Origin: Notolepis coatsorum
Taxonomy: Eukaryota; Chordata; Actinopteri; Aulopiformes; Paralepididae
Assembly: GCA_963971535.1 (NCBI GenBank)
Contig: OZ020593.1
Coordinates: forward strand, 17,301,919-17,365,918
Reading direction: 5' to 3'
Length of the DNA: 64,000 nt
Under the pieces are notes generated by a model, which was given only the letters and a program-made list of their open reading frames with translations, made no database searches and was not told the DNA's origin. Positions 32,701 to 44,227 of this stretch are shown here, in pieces (within the stretch, counting starts at the first letter, position 1; every line of letters begins with the position of its first letter). The position numbers and the translations under genes were made by a program.

Positions 32701-35700
32701 CCTTGCCATTGTGATGGACCTTGTGATGCGGCACGTACCATGATTCGGTCGTCTGATCGGCCTCTTTAATGTCAATCTTTGTTACGTGTCCCGCTGTGAT
32801 TAGCTTCTCAATCTCAGCTCGGTACACACTCTGTTGAGCGGGGTCTTTGGCTAGGCGCCGCTCTGTGTTCAGTAGATAGCGCTCCGTGGCGTCTTTCTTT
32901 GCGTGAAAGGGGGGCATTCCCTCTCGCCTCAGGAGTGGAGTTGCGTATCTCATCACTCCGCCGACTGTGACTCTCTTTGTCCCCTGCTCGAGTAGGTGGA
33001 TGGCGTAAATGTCTTCTTTAGAGCGAATGTCTTTCCTTTCGTTCTTAAAGGGCATTGTCTCTAGGGTCCATAGCCTCTCGACATGCTGCAGGAGAGTGGT
33101 GTCTTCTTCTGTCATTCTGGAGTGGAAGCAGCTAGTGGCTGCGGTTCGGTTGAGAGATTTAGCGAGGGGGCCTTGCAATGTCCATCCTAAGCGGGTCTCG
33201 ACTGCTGCAGGACAGCCCCGGGGGCCTGTATGGACCCGGTCAATCGGGACTATGAGTTCTGCATGGTCGGAGCCTATCAACAGGGTCGGGGTAGCGCCGT
33301 CTATGAGCGGGATAGGTAATTGGCGCAGGTGCACATATTTATCCATCAACTTGGTGACAGGGTAGGTGTACTGCGAGAGTCCTATTTCTTGGCTGGTGAA
33401 AGCATTTGTGATCTTGTACCGTCGCTCTGGCTGCCCGTTGGCTGCGATAGTGAAGGAGACATTCTCGCCCTTTATCGTCTTTAAATCTCTTCTTATTGTC
33501 TGAATCGTCATTTCGTTCTTGCTCCCCCGCAGTCCCAGTTGAGTCGCAGCGGAGGCGAGCAGAAGGGTCTTCTCTGACCCGTCATCAAGGACGGCGTAAG
33601 TGTCCATGACTTTATCCTGGTAGCTCAATGTCACACGGACTACCTTTAGGAGCACTTGAGCTCCGTTGCTGCTGGCGGGGTCAATGTACATGACACTTGC
33701 CTTGGTGCCGCTCCGTGGTGCAGGTATAGGCCGTCTTCCGTTACTATCGTGTAGTATATCTAGATGGGCTCCATCGCACCGGCTGCACCTTTTCTTTAGG
33801 CGGCATTCGGCTGCCATGTGGGGCCGCGCACATCGATAACAGCGCCGGTTGGACTTTATCCATTGGCTCACTTCTTCTGCATTCATCTTTGTGAATGAGT
33901 CACATTGTGACAGCCAGTGTTCTTTCTCACAGTAGGGACACGCTATCTTCCACTTCTCCTTTCTCGAGGGGGTGCTGTGACTCTTACTGCTCGGTACTGA
34001 CTCTGATTGGTGCATGACAGTCACCGATCTTCTTCCATCACTTATTCTCCTGGGTCCCTCTCTGGAGCTTGGCGTGCTCCGCCCGAAGGTGTCCAGTCGT
34101 AAGCTGCTGACCTCTCTCGCCAAGAAGTCAGCCAGGTCAAGGAGGGATGGCTCGGGGCCGTCGGGATCTCGGTAGTCCCTCTGCCGCCGAAAGCGCTCCT
34201 GTCTTGCGGGTGGCAGCTTCTCCAAAATCCTTTCAACGTTAGAGTTGGCGTACAGCTCATGCCTACCCTTCTCCCGTTGAGCTCCCAGCATCCCCACCAG
34301 GGACTGCACTTTGATTGACAGGTCGTCTAGTGAGCGATTGTCTGTGGCTGGGGGTAGGCGGTCAATATGCCTTATCTCCTGGATTACGTAATCCCATATA
34401 CGTCCATATCTTTGATCCAGCGCTGCAAGGGCCGCTGTGTATGGGGTCGAGGAGGTAGCATAGGCTAGCGCTATATTGTGCGCTCGCGGTACTTTCAGGT
34501 GCTTCAATAATATTGCATACTTGTGGCGTTCATCAACGACATCCACCATCATTGTCTCTAAGCACATCCGGAGCTCCGTGTACTGTGCTCGACTCTCATA
34601 GGCGAAGTCTGGGAATGACGGCGTGGCGTTGTATGACGCTGTGGATGGCTGATACATCGGCGAGCGTTGGGGGAGAGACCTCCTGGGCGAGTCCCCTCTT
34701 GCGCCTCGCTGTGGGCTGGTACTGGCAGGGTACCATGGCCCGCTGGTCCAGGTACTGTTCCTCGGGGCTGGTCGTGCGTCGTGCTCACCCGTAAATAGAG
34801 TCGGGGGTCTGTAGCGCAGCGCCGCGGGGGTATAGCCTGGACTGTATGGGACCTCCTGGTCCGGTGGAGTACTGTGCTGTCGTCGGGCTTGGTTCTCCTC
34901 TTCTCCCTCTTCTTCTTCTATCAAATCTTCCAGATCTTGTAATTGTTTATTTAGCTTCTCCGCAGTGTAGGCCGCTCCTTCCTTGTAGCTGGGTCTCGCT
35001 TGGACCGGTATGGGAAGGGGGTCTGCGGGGGGTCTAGACTCGGTCTGTTGGTCAAGTTCAGGGTCGCTTGCTCGTTGCGGTGACGCTGCTCTTGACTGCT
35101 GTCTCGACGAGTTCCTTGAGCCCCTGGCGGAGGGAGAGGGAGTTGTCCTTTTGATCAGCTGCTCTATTAGTTGCGCTTGTAGTCTGTTGCGCTCTGCGTC
35201 TCTTTGGGCACCGGCAGCGGCGCGCTGGGCGTCGGCGGCGGCGCGCTCTGTTTCTCTTTGGGCACCGGCAGCAGCGCGCTGGGCGGCGGCGGCGGCGCGC
35301 TCTGTTTCTCTTTGGGCACCGGCAGCAGCGCGCTGGGCGTCGGCCCGGTCTCTTGCCATATTCTCTTCCATCTGGAAGCGTCTCATCTCCAGACTTGTGC
35401 GCTGTTCTTCGCTCCGTTGCTGTGCTTGGAGGTGTTCGCGCTCGCTGGTCGCCTGGGCTTGGAGACGTTCGCGCTCGCTAAGCGTCTGTGCTTGGAGCCG
35501 ATCGCGTTCGGTAGAGGCTGTCAGGCTGACGAGGAACGCCTGTTGTAGTATCCTCTCCGCTTCGCTGGGGGAAGGCGGTAGTGGAGGTGAGCCGCTCCTG
35601 CGTGAACCGCTCCTGGGGGTACTCGTTGGGGAGTCCTGGAGCTCTAGTTCCTCGGCGCTCTCCTCTTCTTCTTCCGTGCAGAGTTCTCTCTCTGTAGGGT

Positions 35701-36031
35701 TGTCTTCCTCCCGGGGCGTGTCGGGGACTACTTCTTTAGTAGTGGCGGGGGGTAAAGGCATGTCAATTCCCTCCTGGTCCCCACCGTGGGCTTGGTCAGT
35801 TACATTAGGACCTACTAGGGCCTCTGTGGTCGGGGAAACCTGGTCGTTAAGGTCAGACATAATTTTACTTTCTACTTTTACCACGTTTACCGTTTGTCGA
35901 AGGCTAGGTAGTTGACTGACAGTGTAAGCCTCTAAGTACTGAGGTGTCTGTCGTCTGCGCCGCGGGCGTTCTAGGTTAGGAGGATCGTTTCGTGGAGTGT
36001 TCATCATAGGCCATTTCGATATTAATAACAC
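29727..36031 (-). pseudogene. BEL/Pao gag-pol coding region (fossil)
   Basis: Read from right to left. The first part is a charged, coiled-coil-rich gag (A/R/E-rich repeats near 35.2-35.4 kb). Three CCHC-type knuckles follow near 33.75-33.94 kb, of the type C-x2-C-x3-H-x4-C. A retropepsin-like LDDGSE lies near 33.58 kb. The RT has the BEL-type YVDN box near 32.3 kb, and an RNase H signature (FSDASEVAYGS) lies near 31.76 kb. The integrase, with an HHCC-like zinc region and a D-D-E core (GMDCFGPL, SDHGTNF), spans about 29.95-30.95 kb. The region is nearly continuous, with about one break. It is read as a fossil. Confidence 0.9.
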
Positions 36032-36056
36032 TATATTAATATTACACTAGTTACCA

Positions 36057-36073
36057 TCCGGCTCGAAGGACCA
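36057..36073 (-). other. Primer-binding site matching tRNA-Tyr
   Basis: The plus strand reads TCCGGCTCGAAGGACCA, the 3' end of vertebrate tRNA-Tyr with CCA. On the element strand it lies 2 nt inside the 5' LTR. The 17-nt match is exact as far as I can recall the tRNA. Confidence 0.8.
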
Positions 36074-36075
36074 AT

Positions 36076-37475
36076 TGTAGCTGAGGGGTACAATTCCATG
36101 ACTGTATTGTTAGATATGATATTTAATACCACTACCTCATGTACTTTAACTTCTGGCCACCCAGTACAAGATATAAGTATGATGAACACTTTCCCACCTG
36201 ATGAAACGAACCAACACAAATGGACCAAATCGAATATTTAATACAGCAAAGGGTGTATACAACATTCACTTAATTACATTTATGATTTGAAATGTTGAGT
36301 ATGCACTTTTATGGCAAATTAGTATTCGTAGGTAAATCAACATTGAATGTCCAATCTCTGGTTGCGCAGGGAGTAAGTATACAACCTGGAATATTTAGGA
36401 AACGATAGCGATAGTACTTAAATGATTATAGCTGGATACACTAAGGGGGGGGGGGGTCCCGCTGGTTGTAAGACAGTAGGAGGGGGGGGTTAGAGAAGCC
36501 GCTGGCGGTATCCCATCTGGCCGACGGTGTCTTGGGAGAATCCAAAGTCTTAGACCCAGTGCCCACAGAACCTCGGGCCGCAGACGAATACAGCTGGACC
36601 CTCTGTGGAACGGTATCTGCCGGTCCACAACGGAGAGACGTGGTGCGACCTCACGTGTAGAGCGCCGCCTCACCTGTAGTCCTCTCCGGGGGGTAATTCC
36701 AACACTCGACAGTGTTGGCCTTTATCCATGGAATAACCAAAGCACACAAAGCATAATCCAATAGCCGTGGAAGGCTCGCCGTCGTCGGGTAGAGTAATCC
36801 AATATACAGGTCCAGTCGCTCTTGACACGGAGCTCCTCGGATGCAATCACCACTAGGGGTCTGACCAGCCTGGATAAGCGTCCAGATAACGTCAGGAACG
36901 ATGGGGGTACTGATAACTGTAGAACTCGAACCGAACGATGCACCATACATAAATAGACTATTATTAGCTTAATAGAATACGTCCAACTCGACGGTATGGT
37001 GCCAAACTATGACCATTCAACTATTAATCTACACGATATCTCAATGCCTATTCTGGGCCAAGTAGGCCCTACTACACCGCACGTGCTTCGTGGGGAGGCT
37101 TTTGCGTCTGTCACTCTGTTGGAGGGTAAAGAACTGGACTAAAAGAAAGTTCTACTTTACGAGCGCCATATATATATGCGCTATGAACAAATAGTACCAC
37201 ACGTATTTCGCCCGGCATATTACTGCGCGGAACCGGGGGTTGCCTCGACATGTTAGGCGGCACGATTGAACTTGGACCTAGGGGTATGGCAACCTGGCGC
37301 CAGGTTCTCGTCCAATGGTAGAATGAAACTATTATGGGCTGTTTAGTAGAAACGGGGATATTCAATGCATATTGTACAAGGAATATACAGGGGATATCAA
37401 ACGATATACAAATACAATTAAATATATATATATAAATAAATATACATATTCGGTTTAATCTGATCCTTCACAACA
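36076..37475 (-). repeat. BEL/Pao 5' LTR
   Basis: It is the upstream LTR for the minus-strand element, 1400 bp with the same TG...CA edges as the left LTR. The length difference lies mostly in a G-run. Confidence 0.93.
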
Positions 37476-37480
37476 CTCGA
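37476..37480. repeat. Target duplication, right (CTCGA)
   Basis: Partner of 28228-28232. It is at the same time part of the interrupted LINE. Confidence 0.85.
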
Positions 37481-37690
37481 TGTGATAACCAGCTTTGGGT
37501 ACACGTGTAGATATAGTATACTCATATCCGGAAGTCTTGGCCATGTATATAAATGCACCATGAGTGGTCTGAGAATTGCTGCAATGTCAAAGAGAAAAGC
37601 CGAACAAATAGCTAAATATTGCTCTGTCTCAGCTATTATTGGCAGCTTAGCCGAGTGGAGAAGGAGGTGATATGTGTACCCTTAAGTGTT
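37476..37690 (+). mobile_element. LINE with restriction-like endonuclease, right part
   Basis: The frame encodes ITSFGYTCRYSILISGSLGH, then SKRKAEQIAKYCSVSAIIGS and LAEWRRR before a stop. This is the conserved C-terminus after the endonuclease core. It continues the left part at 28232 in frame. Confidence 0.6.
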
Positions 37691-38040
37691 CAGTGCTGCT
37701 TGGCCCTGATATATTTGATTCCCTGTTTATGTGATATAATGTGTGGTGTGAGTGAGTGAGTGCTATGCATGTCTAATGCTGTTTGTCTTTTGTAACGTTA
37801 CATTAGCCTTTGCCGCCACAGCTCAGCCTTAAAATAGAATAGGAGATCCAAGGGCTGTCAGAATGAATGAACATTGCATTGACACTAGAAATACGTATGG
37901 TCTTGGACGACCGCAGTGTCTTCTGTGCAGCTGCAGAGAACATGTTATGTTACATGATATATATTATACCCATGCTATTGGTGGTTGAATATGAAATACG
38001 AATGCGAAACATGTGATATGAATATAAATGTGTTCATGAA
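37691..38040. other. Unassigned DNA
   Basis: No gene recognised. Confidence 0.4.
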
Positions 38041-38420
38041 TAGTAGGGGTTGGGGAAGAAAACGACACAGCGATATATATCGCCATATTTTTTGCATATT
38101 TTGATATTACATATATTTATTTTCTATATTTAAAAAAAACTATAAAACCTTATTAAATATATATACAACAAAAATATATAATACATCATCTGCTTGAGAT
38201 TCTAATGACAATGAGATTTGAATCTAAAACAGATGATGTATATATATTTTATTGTATATATATTTATTTGATCTATTCAAGATAAAAAAATAGATGTTGA
38301 CAACGTTTTTCCGCTGGGGACATGATTTGCAGTTCTAAAGAGGTAATAAATCAAGATATTACAATATTATGATATTGCAATGCCGTGATATTACAATAAC
38401 GTGACTCTAGTATGGTATCA
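38041..38420. repeat. AT-rich repeat with inverted arms
   Basis: Arms near 38155-38192 and 38229-38266 are near-perfect reverse complements (ATACATCATCTG / CAGATGATGTAT) around a loop of about 36 nt. The stretch also has CGATATATATCG and ATATTACAATATTATGATAT words. A small MITE or a decayed satellite is possible. Confidence 0.6.
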
Positions 38421-38826
38421 CAGGGGCTCTGGTGATACAGTCATGCAGCCTGTTGTTTCACTGAAGTCCTCAAAGTGTCACACATCCTTCAGAGGAGCTT
38501 GTGTGTTTGGAATCATGTAACATTATGCAGAACCCACTCATCCGTTCCCCCGTCAGAGTGGGTCTCTCTTCCTCTCTCTATCTCTATGTCCCCTCCCTCT
38601 CTCTCTCTTCCCCCTCCCTCTCTCCCTCCTTCTCTCTCTATATCCCTCTCTGTCTCGCTCCCTCTCTTGCTCTCCCTCTCTTTCTCTCCCTCTCTCACTC
38701 AGGTGTTGCTGCTCCCTTAGTGTAGAGGATGATGGAAAGCCTGTGTCAGCAGTTAGTATTTGGCATGTTCTCCCAAAAGTCTGCCCTGACCAACGCCCCC
38801 CCCCCCCCCCCCCTGTCCTACTTCCA

Positions 38827-38868
<42 letters not shown>

Positions 38869-38880
38869 TCCCTCCCTCTG
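38421..38880. repeat. CT and C-run microsatellites
   Basis: CT-rich DNA at 38565-38700, a C run near 38796-38813 and a CT run at 38829-38865. The intervening bases showed no gene. Confidence 0.85.
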
Positions 38881-38899
38881 CCTCATCCTCAACTAACGG

Positions 38900-39560
38900 A
38901 ATAAACCCAAAAAAAGAACCTGTACTCACTATTCTCTGAAGCCCCGCAGATTAATTGCCCTGAATAATAAAGCGACGGATGTAAACAACAGAGGTCAATG
39001 CAGCACAAGCAGCAATTTGTCTCTTTTCGTTCCCGCCACGTCATCATAAAGTGCCAGCTGGAAGGTGTTGGCGGATGCAGTCATTAGGAGACACGGCGGG
39101 ATTAAGACGTTATTGGGTTATATTCAACCCCCCCTCCCTCACTCGCCGCTGCAAAGTGGGCCGGCCCGGGCTCCCGTAAGCCACTCTCTGCTGCGCAGAC
39201 AATGACCATGCAAATCCGCCGGTTCACGGCGTAGATTGAAAAGGTAATGGACTTTACGGGCGAGTCGTCAATATGATGTCTTCCTGTTATTTACACCACC
39301 AACAGTATAATTGGATGAATCCTCAGCCCTGTAGTCTTTCTGTCCTCGAGACCGTTTTATTCCGAGATGAAGACGGAGACGAAAGAAATTAATGCACTAC
39401 CAGCGCTCTCACTACAGCAATATTGTCAGGGAGATGTTGTTAAATAGACCATATTATCTTCCTTTTCAGCAATAGGTCTCTGATGTCCCTAAAACATGTA
39501 TTGGATGTTTCTTCGTTGCCGGAAATAACACTCAGATTATGCATTCTAGCGTGTCTCTAT
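38900..39560. promoter_or_regulatory. Candidate conserved non-coding element
   Basis: This stretch has balanced composition, no known repeat and no open frame of note. It holds several homeodomain-type cores (AGATTAATTGCC near 38948) and, at 39199-39215, ACAATGACCATGCAAAT, a SOX core 3 bp from a POU octamer ATGCAAAT. The SOX core is in the opposite sense to the classic SOX2:OCT4 site. Alignment to other fish is needed before calling it an enhancer. Confidence 0.35.
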
Positions 39561-39779
39561 ACCCCTCTGTTTCAGTGCTGTTTTCAACGCTCGAGCGGGC
39601 ATTCGGCTCACAGAATTCAAATCAAACTGTCAAGCTAGGCGTTGCAAATCAAAGATGAGTGACGATCCGGCAATTGCGTATCCTATTTCTCCCCTAAAAT
39701 GTTGTTTGTCAGAAACATATTTTGTGCACCGGGAAAAGAAAAAGTTTAAGAGCTAGCCGCCATCTTGAAACAGAACAGA
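39561..39779. other. Unassigned DNA
   Basis: No gene or repeat recognised. Confidence 0.4.
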
Positions 39780-40998
39780 CACAGAAGTCAACTACTACTA
39801 TAACGGAATAAAAGACTGGACTACAAACTACTACAACTGAAGAAAATACTGGACTACAAACTACTACTACAACAACCGAAGAAAATACTGGACTACAATC
39901 TACTACTACTACAACTGAAGAAAATACTGGACTACAAACTACTACTACTACTGTACAACTGAAGAAAATACTGGACTACAAACTACTACTACAACAGAAG
40001 AAAATTCTACAAATTACTACTACAACAGAAGAAAAGGCTGGACTACAAGCTATTACTACAGAAGAAAAGACTACAAAATACTACTACAACAGAAGAAAAG
40101 ACTGGACTACAAACTACTACTACAACAGAAGAAATGCTGGACTACAAGCTACTACTGCAGAAGAAAATACTACAAACTACTACTACAATTGAAGAAAAGA
40201 CTACAAAGGGCGGCTACGTGGTGCAGTGGGCAAGGCGCTCACCACGAATACTGGAGACGCTGGGTTTGCCTGTTCGAGCCCAGCGCTCCACATTGCTTTC
40301 AGTTTAGCTGGTCGTCCGTACTAATACACATTGGCCGTATTAGGGGGTAGGAAACTGATGGGTGGGGATCGGGCGTTGTGGACAGCGACTCCTACAGGTC
40401 GTTGGTGCGCCTGCGCAGTAGAATCAGGAAGCGATGGGGGCGGCGCCCCTCCAAAGCCCAGACCCCTGATGCTGAAAGATTGAGCCGCGCAGGTGAAAAG
40501 ATGCGACTGCTGTTACCTCGAGTATCGGAGGGGACTCGTGCTATGTATGACTTAGTCCACATTGCAGTGTTCGAGACAGGGGAGGGTTGAATTGGATGAT
40601 ACGAAATTGGGATGGGAGAAAAATAGAAAATGGGAGAAAAAGTGGATAAAAAAAAAAGAAAAGACTACAAACTACTACTACAACAGAAGAAAAGACTGGA
40701 CTACAAGCTACTACTACATAAGAAAAGACTAGAAACGACTACTATAACTGAAGAAAAGACTGGACTACAAATTACTACTACAACAGAAGAAAAGACTGGA
40801 CTACAATCTACTACTACAACAAGAAAAGACTACAACCTACTACTACAACTGAAGAAAAGGCTGGACTAGAAACTACTCTTACAACAGAAGAAAATACTAC
40901 AAAATACTACTACAACTGAAGAAAAGACTACAAACTACTACTAAAACTAAAGAAAAGACTGGACTACAAACTACTACAACTGAAGAAAACGCTGGTCT
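39780..40998. repeat. Minisatellite of GAAGAAAAGACTGGACTACAAACTAC type
   Basis: The words AGACTGGACTACAAACTACT and ACTACAACAGAAGAAAA recur dozens of times, with unit lengths around 30-42 bp and many indels. A type A SINE (40208-40656) sits inside it, flanked by a copied stretch of the array. Confidence 0.9.
40208..40656 (+). mobile_element. tRNA-derived SINE, type A, inside minisatellite
   Basis: It has the same head and tail as 9218-9693, but about 28 bp are missing after TCCACATTGCAG. The 15-bp duplication AGAAAAGACTACAAA lies at 40193-40207 and 40657-40671. Confidence 0.85.
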
Positions 40999-41436
40999 AC
41001 AGGAGGCAGTTCAGGAGCAGTGTTTTCTGTCAGAGATAATAACTCCCTTTGGTCTGGACTTTAGGCTCTGTAACTCTGCAGACATTTTACATTGTAGCGT
41101 AAAAACACACAAGTAATTAATAATATAACTCTATTATATTATATAACTCCACTATTCATTTTTAAGTACATACGAGATGAACAGTTAACTCAGGCTCATA
41201 TCATCTAAATGGTGAGTATGTGACTCCGAAATTGGACCCACTAATTCATTATATGACCAGACAGAAACGATTACTTTAATGACAAAGAAACATTTGTAGC
41301 TAAATGAATGCGCACAATACAAGACATGAAGCTCGGGTGATACTAGGAATAGATTCACGCGATGAAGGTTGCTACTTGTAGAATACTAAAGTTAATTGGA
41401 CTGATTACTTAGGAGTTTAGCTTAATACCCTGTTTG
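40999..41436. other. Unassigned DNA
   Basis: No gene or repeat recognised. Confidence 0.4.
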
Positions 41437-41712
41437 TATGTCCGTTCTATTTTATAACTTTTTGACTATTTTTAAACCGAATCATTTTAAACTATTTTTG
41501 TTATTTGTATTACTGAATGAAACTGTAAACAGAGAACCTATTGGGATACTAGATCCTAATGTGAAACACTGTGATTTACCTTACCTTGCTACCTCTCTAT
41601 CTTTTTCATGCTCGCTTATGCCTGTATTTTTTTTACTGTTGTGAAGCACTTTGAACTGCAACTTCTGTATGAAAAGTGCTATACAAATAAAGTTATTATT
41701 ATTATTATTAAT
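41437..41712 (+). mobile_element. LINE/SINE 3' end with TTA tail
   Basis: GTGAAGCACTTTGAACTGCA, then AAAGTGCTATACAAATAAAG and (TTA)n is a common fish retroposon 3' end. A related end lies at 62688-62760. Confidence 0.6.
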
Positions 41713-41759
41713 CAAAGACTCTGTTATCTTAGCCTAATAATAATTTGCATCGATTCCCA

Positions 41760-42026
41760 AATTTGCCACATTAACGATCAAGGCTAACGGTACTCTCTGA
41801 ACAGGGTGGATGATAGGTCATAAAGATCCTCATCTGCACCTTGGTTTACACTGTGTAATTATATTGTTTACACTGTTTATTTTTTTTCCTCACATTTCTA
41901 TATTCAGATCAAATTGTATTGCCTATTTTTATGTCTTTCTACTATTACCCTGACCATACCTGTACCTTCCTCTATGATGCCCAAATGTCCCTAAAGGGAT
42001 CAATAAAGGAATATATTATCTTATAA
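41760..42026 (+). mobile_element. LINE 3' end (CCCTAAAGGGATCAATAAAG type)
   Basis: The segment ends in CCTAAAGGGATCAATAAAGG followed by an ATTATCTTAT tail, a standard fish LINE 3' UTR. No coding part is left. Confidence 0.6.
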
Positions 42027-42117
42027 GGCAGCGAGGAGGAGAAAAGGGTTTGCCAGCAAGGGTCCTTGGTTTGGGTCCGTCTCTCAGTCCGTTTAAATGG
42101 TTCAGTGTCTTTGGCAT

Positions 42118-42365
42118 GCGTGGTACATTGGCTCAGGAGGTAGAGCAGTTGTCTGGTAATCCAGAGGTTCCCGGTTCAATTCCTGCTCCTCCCGGGGCAG
42201 CTGTGTCGAAGTGTCCTTGAGCAAGACACTTAACCCCTAATTGCTCTGGAAGAGCAGGTGGGTACCTTGCATGGTCACCTTCGCGGTCGGTGTGTGCTGT
42301 GACAATGTGTGAGTGAATGGGTAAAATGTGAGGAACAAATTGTAAAGCGCTATCGGCTGGAGATT
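42118..42365 (+). mobile_element. tRNA-derived SINE, type B
   Basis: The head GGCTCAGGAGGTAGAGCAG is a box A, and GGTTCAATTCC a box B. The body has TGTCCTTGAGCAAGACACTT and ends in GTGAGTGAATGGGTAAAATG and GTAAAGCGCT. Related copies are at 19217-19315, 24850-25035 (minus) and 56398-56601. The body and missing acceptor-stem pairing mark it as a SINE rather than a tRNA gene. Confidence 0.8.
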
Positions 42366-43063
42366 CTCTTCGATTAAATATTTTTTTTGTATCTCTCTTT
42401 CTCCGATTTTTCTCTGTTTTTCTCCCTGTCCCAATTTGAGTCGTTGTGCCTGGCATTTAAAGGGTACAAACAATTCCTGCACCAGAATGCAGAAAATTAA
42501 GTCTTTGTAACAAGAAATGCTTAAAAAGTGGCCTGACTGGGGCTATATTTCGCACTATATTTCCTGGCCTGAATGATTTCCCCAGTCTGGCCCTGGTTAA
42601 AAGCCTCCAATGCTTATTAGTGTGTGTGCGTTTGAACGTTTGCATGTTTCAACCATACATTTCCATAAAAGAATATATATATACTTGAAAACCTTTTTGT
42701 GTGGAATATTTGATGCGGCCCAGCCTCACCCAGACTCTACCTCCAGCGGCCCCCAGGTAAATTGAGTTTGAGACCCCTGCTCTAAGCGCATGCTGACGTA
42801 CAGCTTCTTGGCGAAGAGGGGGGTAGAGATGAGTCATTCAGCAAACACACAGTTAGCCGTTCTCTCCAGACTAATGCCTTGTCTTCACTAGCCAGGGTTT
42901 AGCCGTGCTGTGGCCTGTCTGGCACACAGTGAGCGTCTCCATTGTCTTTAGAACCTGGCCAAACCTGGCTGGGACTGTTGTATCATCATGGTTTAGCTTA
43001 TGTACCACAGTTGGGCGCGTGCATTTTGAAATGTTGCCTAGCAACCGGAGTTTACAAGAAACA
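42366..43063. other. Unassigned DNA
   Basis: No gene recognised. A 'TAGCCAGGGTTTAGCC' word near 42890 and 'CCAAACCTGGCTGG' near 42960 are roughly inverted, which hints at a MITE. Confidence 0.4.
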
Positions 43064-43202
43064 CAATGGAGACACAAACCAAACCGTACCATAATCATGC
43101 TAGACCATGTCTATAGACCCAGCCAGACTGAACATAGCTCATGGAGACACAAACCCAACCGTACCATAACATGCTAGACCATGTCTATAGACCCAGCCAG
43201 AC
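43064..43202. repeat. About 76-bp tandem duplication
   Basis: GGAGACACAAACC followed by ATGCTAGACCATGTCTATAG and ACCCAGCCAGAC occurs twice in a row. Confidence 0.85.
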
Positions 43203-43604
43203 AATCACATTGATATGAAATACCTATCATCTATATATAACTTTATTGGTTATAACTCCTTCCTAGGTTGTAAGAAATTGTAATGTGGTGATCAAATGAT
43301 AATGAGAACTGTTTTAAAACTATTAGAAACGTTTTAAACTAATAATCTAGAAGATAAAATACATTTAATTGGTGATAATTATATGTTTATAGGTAATAGG
43401 CAACTATAAATATTGTGGTTTATTTGATACTGGAAGCTGTAATTGAACCTACACCATACAGGATTTCAAATGACTTCTCAGCCATAACAAAATAGTATAG
43501 AATTTGGGGAACATAGCAATGGAATACTTTTTAAAAGATACAGATTAACATGGAGAGGTAAAACAAATTGTAATGTCTAGATTAAGCTAAATATAAAATA
43601 CACA
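43203..43604. other. Unassigned DNA
   Basis: AT-rich, no gene or repeat recognised. Confidence 0.4.
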
Positions 43605-44120
43605 GTATGTGCCAAAGGGGAGTGGTTTAGACTCCCTCCCCGGTTGTAACTGGGCCACAGAACTGTGATTGGCTGAGTATTTGCAAGCCATGCAGAGTGG
43701 TGACAGGGACTCTGGCGGTTTCTGGTTGGGTGTAAGGTGTGTCTGTCATTTTGATGACGTAAGCAGAGGGGGCGTGCTGGAAAGGTTTAAAAACACGCTC
43801 CCGGGAAGAGGAAGACACACAAGACGAACAGAACCAGATAGATGACGATACGCCACCAGAATTGGGCGTCGGTGAAGGTTCCTGGTTCCTGTTGCTGAAA
43901 TACTGCTGCTCCATGCTGGACCGCTCCAAAGAAGACCAGAACCAACTGAAATACTTTTGAAATACTGGGAAATCCAGAACGAGTGTGTATATGACATTCA
44001 GAGTGCTTTGAGACGGCCACAGCCAGGACGCCTTAAATAAAGCTCTGTTCTTGAATACCACTCCAAATCGCACCTATGTGGACTCGGTTCTTCTGCACTT
44101 CTACACCTGCACAGACCGGT
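43605..44120 (+). mobile_element. Possible solo LTR fossil
   Basis: It has the order of retroviral control signals: an inverted CCAAT (GATTGGCTGAG), a TATA-like TTTAAAAACACG near 43787, then AATAAAGCTCTG near 44036 and about 80 bp more. TG...CA ends and a duplication could not be fixed, so this is tentative. Confidence 0.35.
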
Positions 44121-44227
44121 GGTCGTCCATACACGTAGCCAGAGAAGACCAGAGTACTAATCAAAATATACGACACGTACATACTACATGCAGTTAAATA
44201 CATAAATACATAATTACAAGACCACAA
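44121..44227. other. Unassigned DNA
   Basis: No repeat or gene recognised. Confidence 0.3.

Larger units (their letters stand above)
28233..37475 (-). mobile_element. BEL/Pao LTR retrotransposon (fossil, nearly whole)
   Basis: A 9.24-kb element on the minus strand, with two LTRs of 1402 and 1400 bp that begin TG and end CA, a tRNA-Tyr primer site, a gag-pol region in the BEL order (gag, protease, RT, RNase H, integrase) and a purine-rich tract. It is flanked by CTCGA. No envelope gene is visible. It looks nearly whole, with about one break in the coding region. The LTRs differ at roughly 7 of 1400 positions by eye, so insertion was recent on any usual fish neutral rate. It interrupts an older LINE. 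Confidence 0.93.

Noticed and set aside
35010-35915. 301-residue frame on the plus strand
   Set aside because: It is the antisense of the gag part of the BEL element with biased codons.
42118-42200. tRNA gene
   Set aside because: Box A and box B are present but a SINE body follows and acceptor-stem pairing is not seen.
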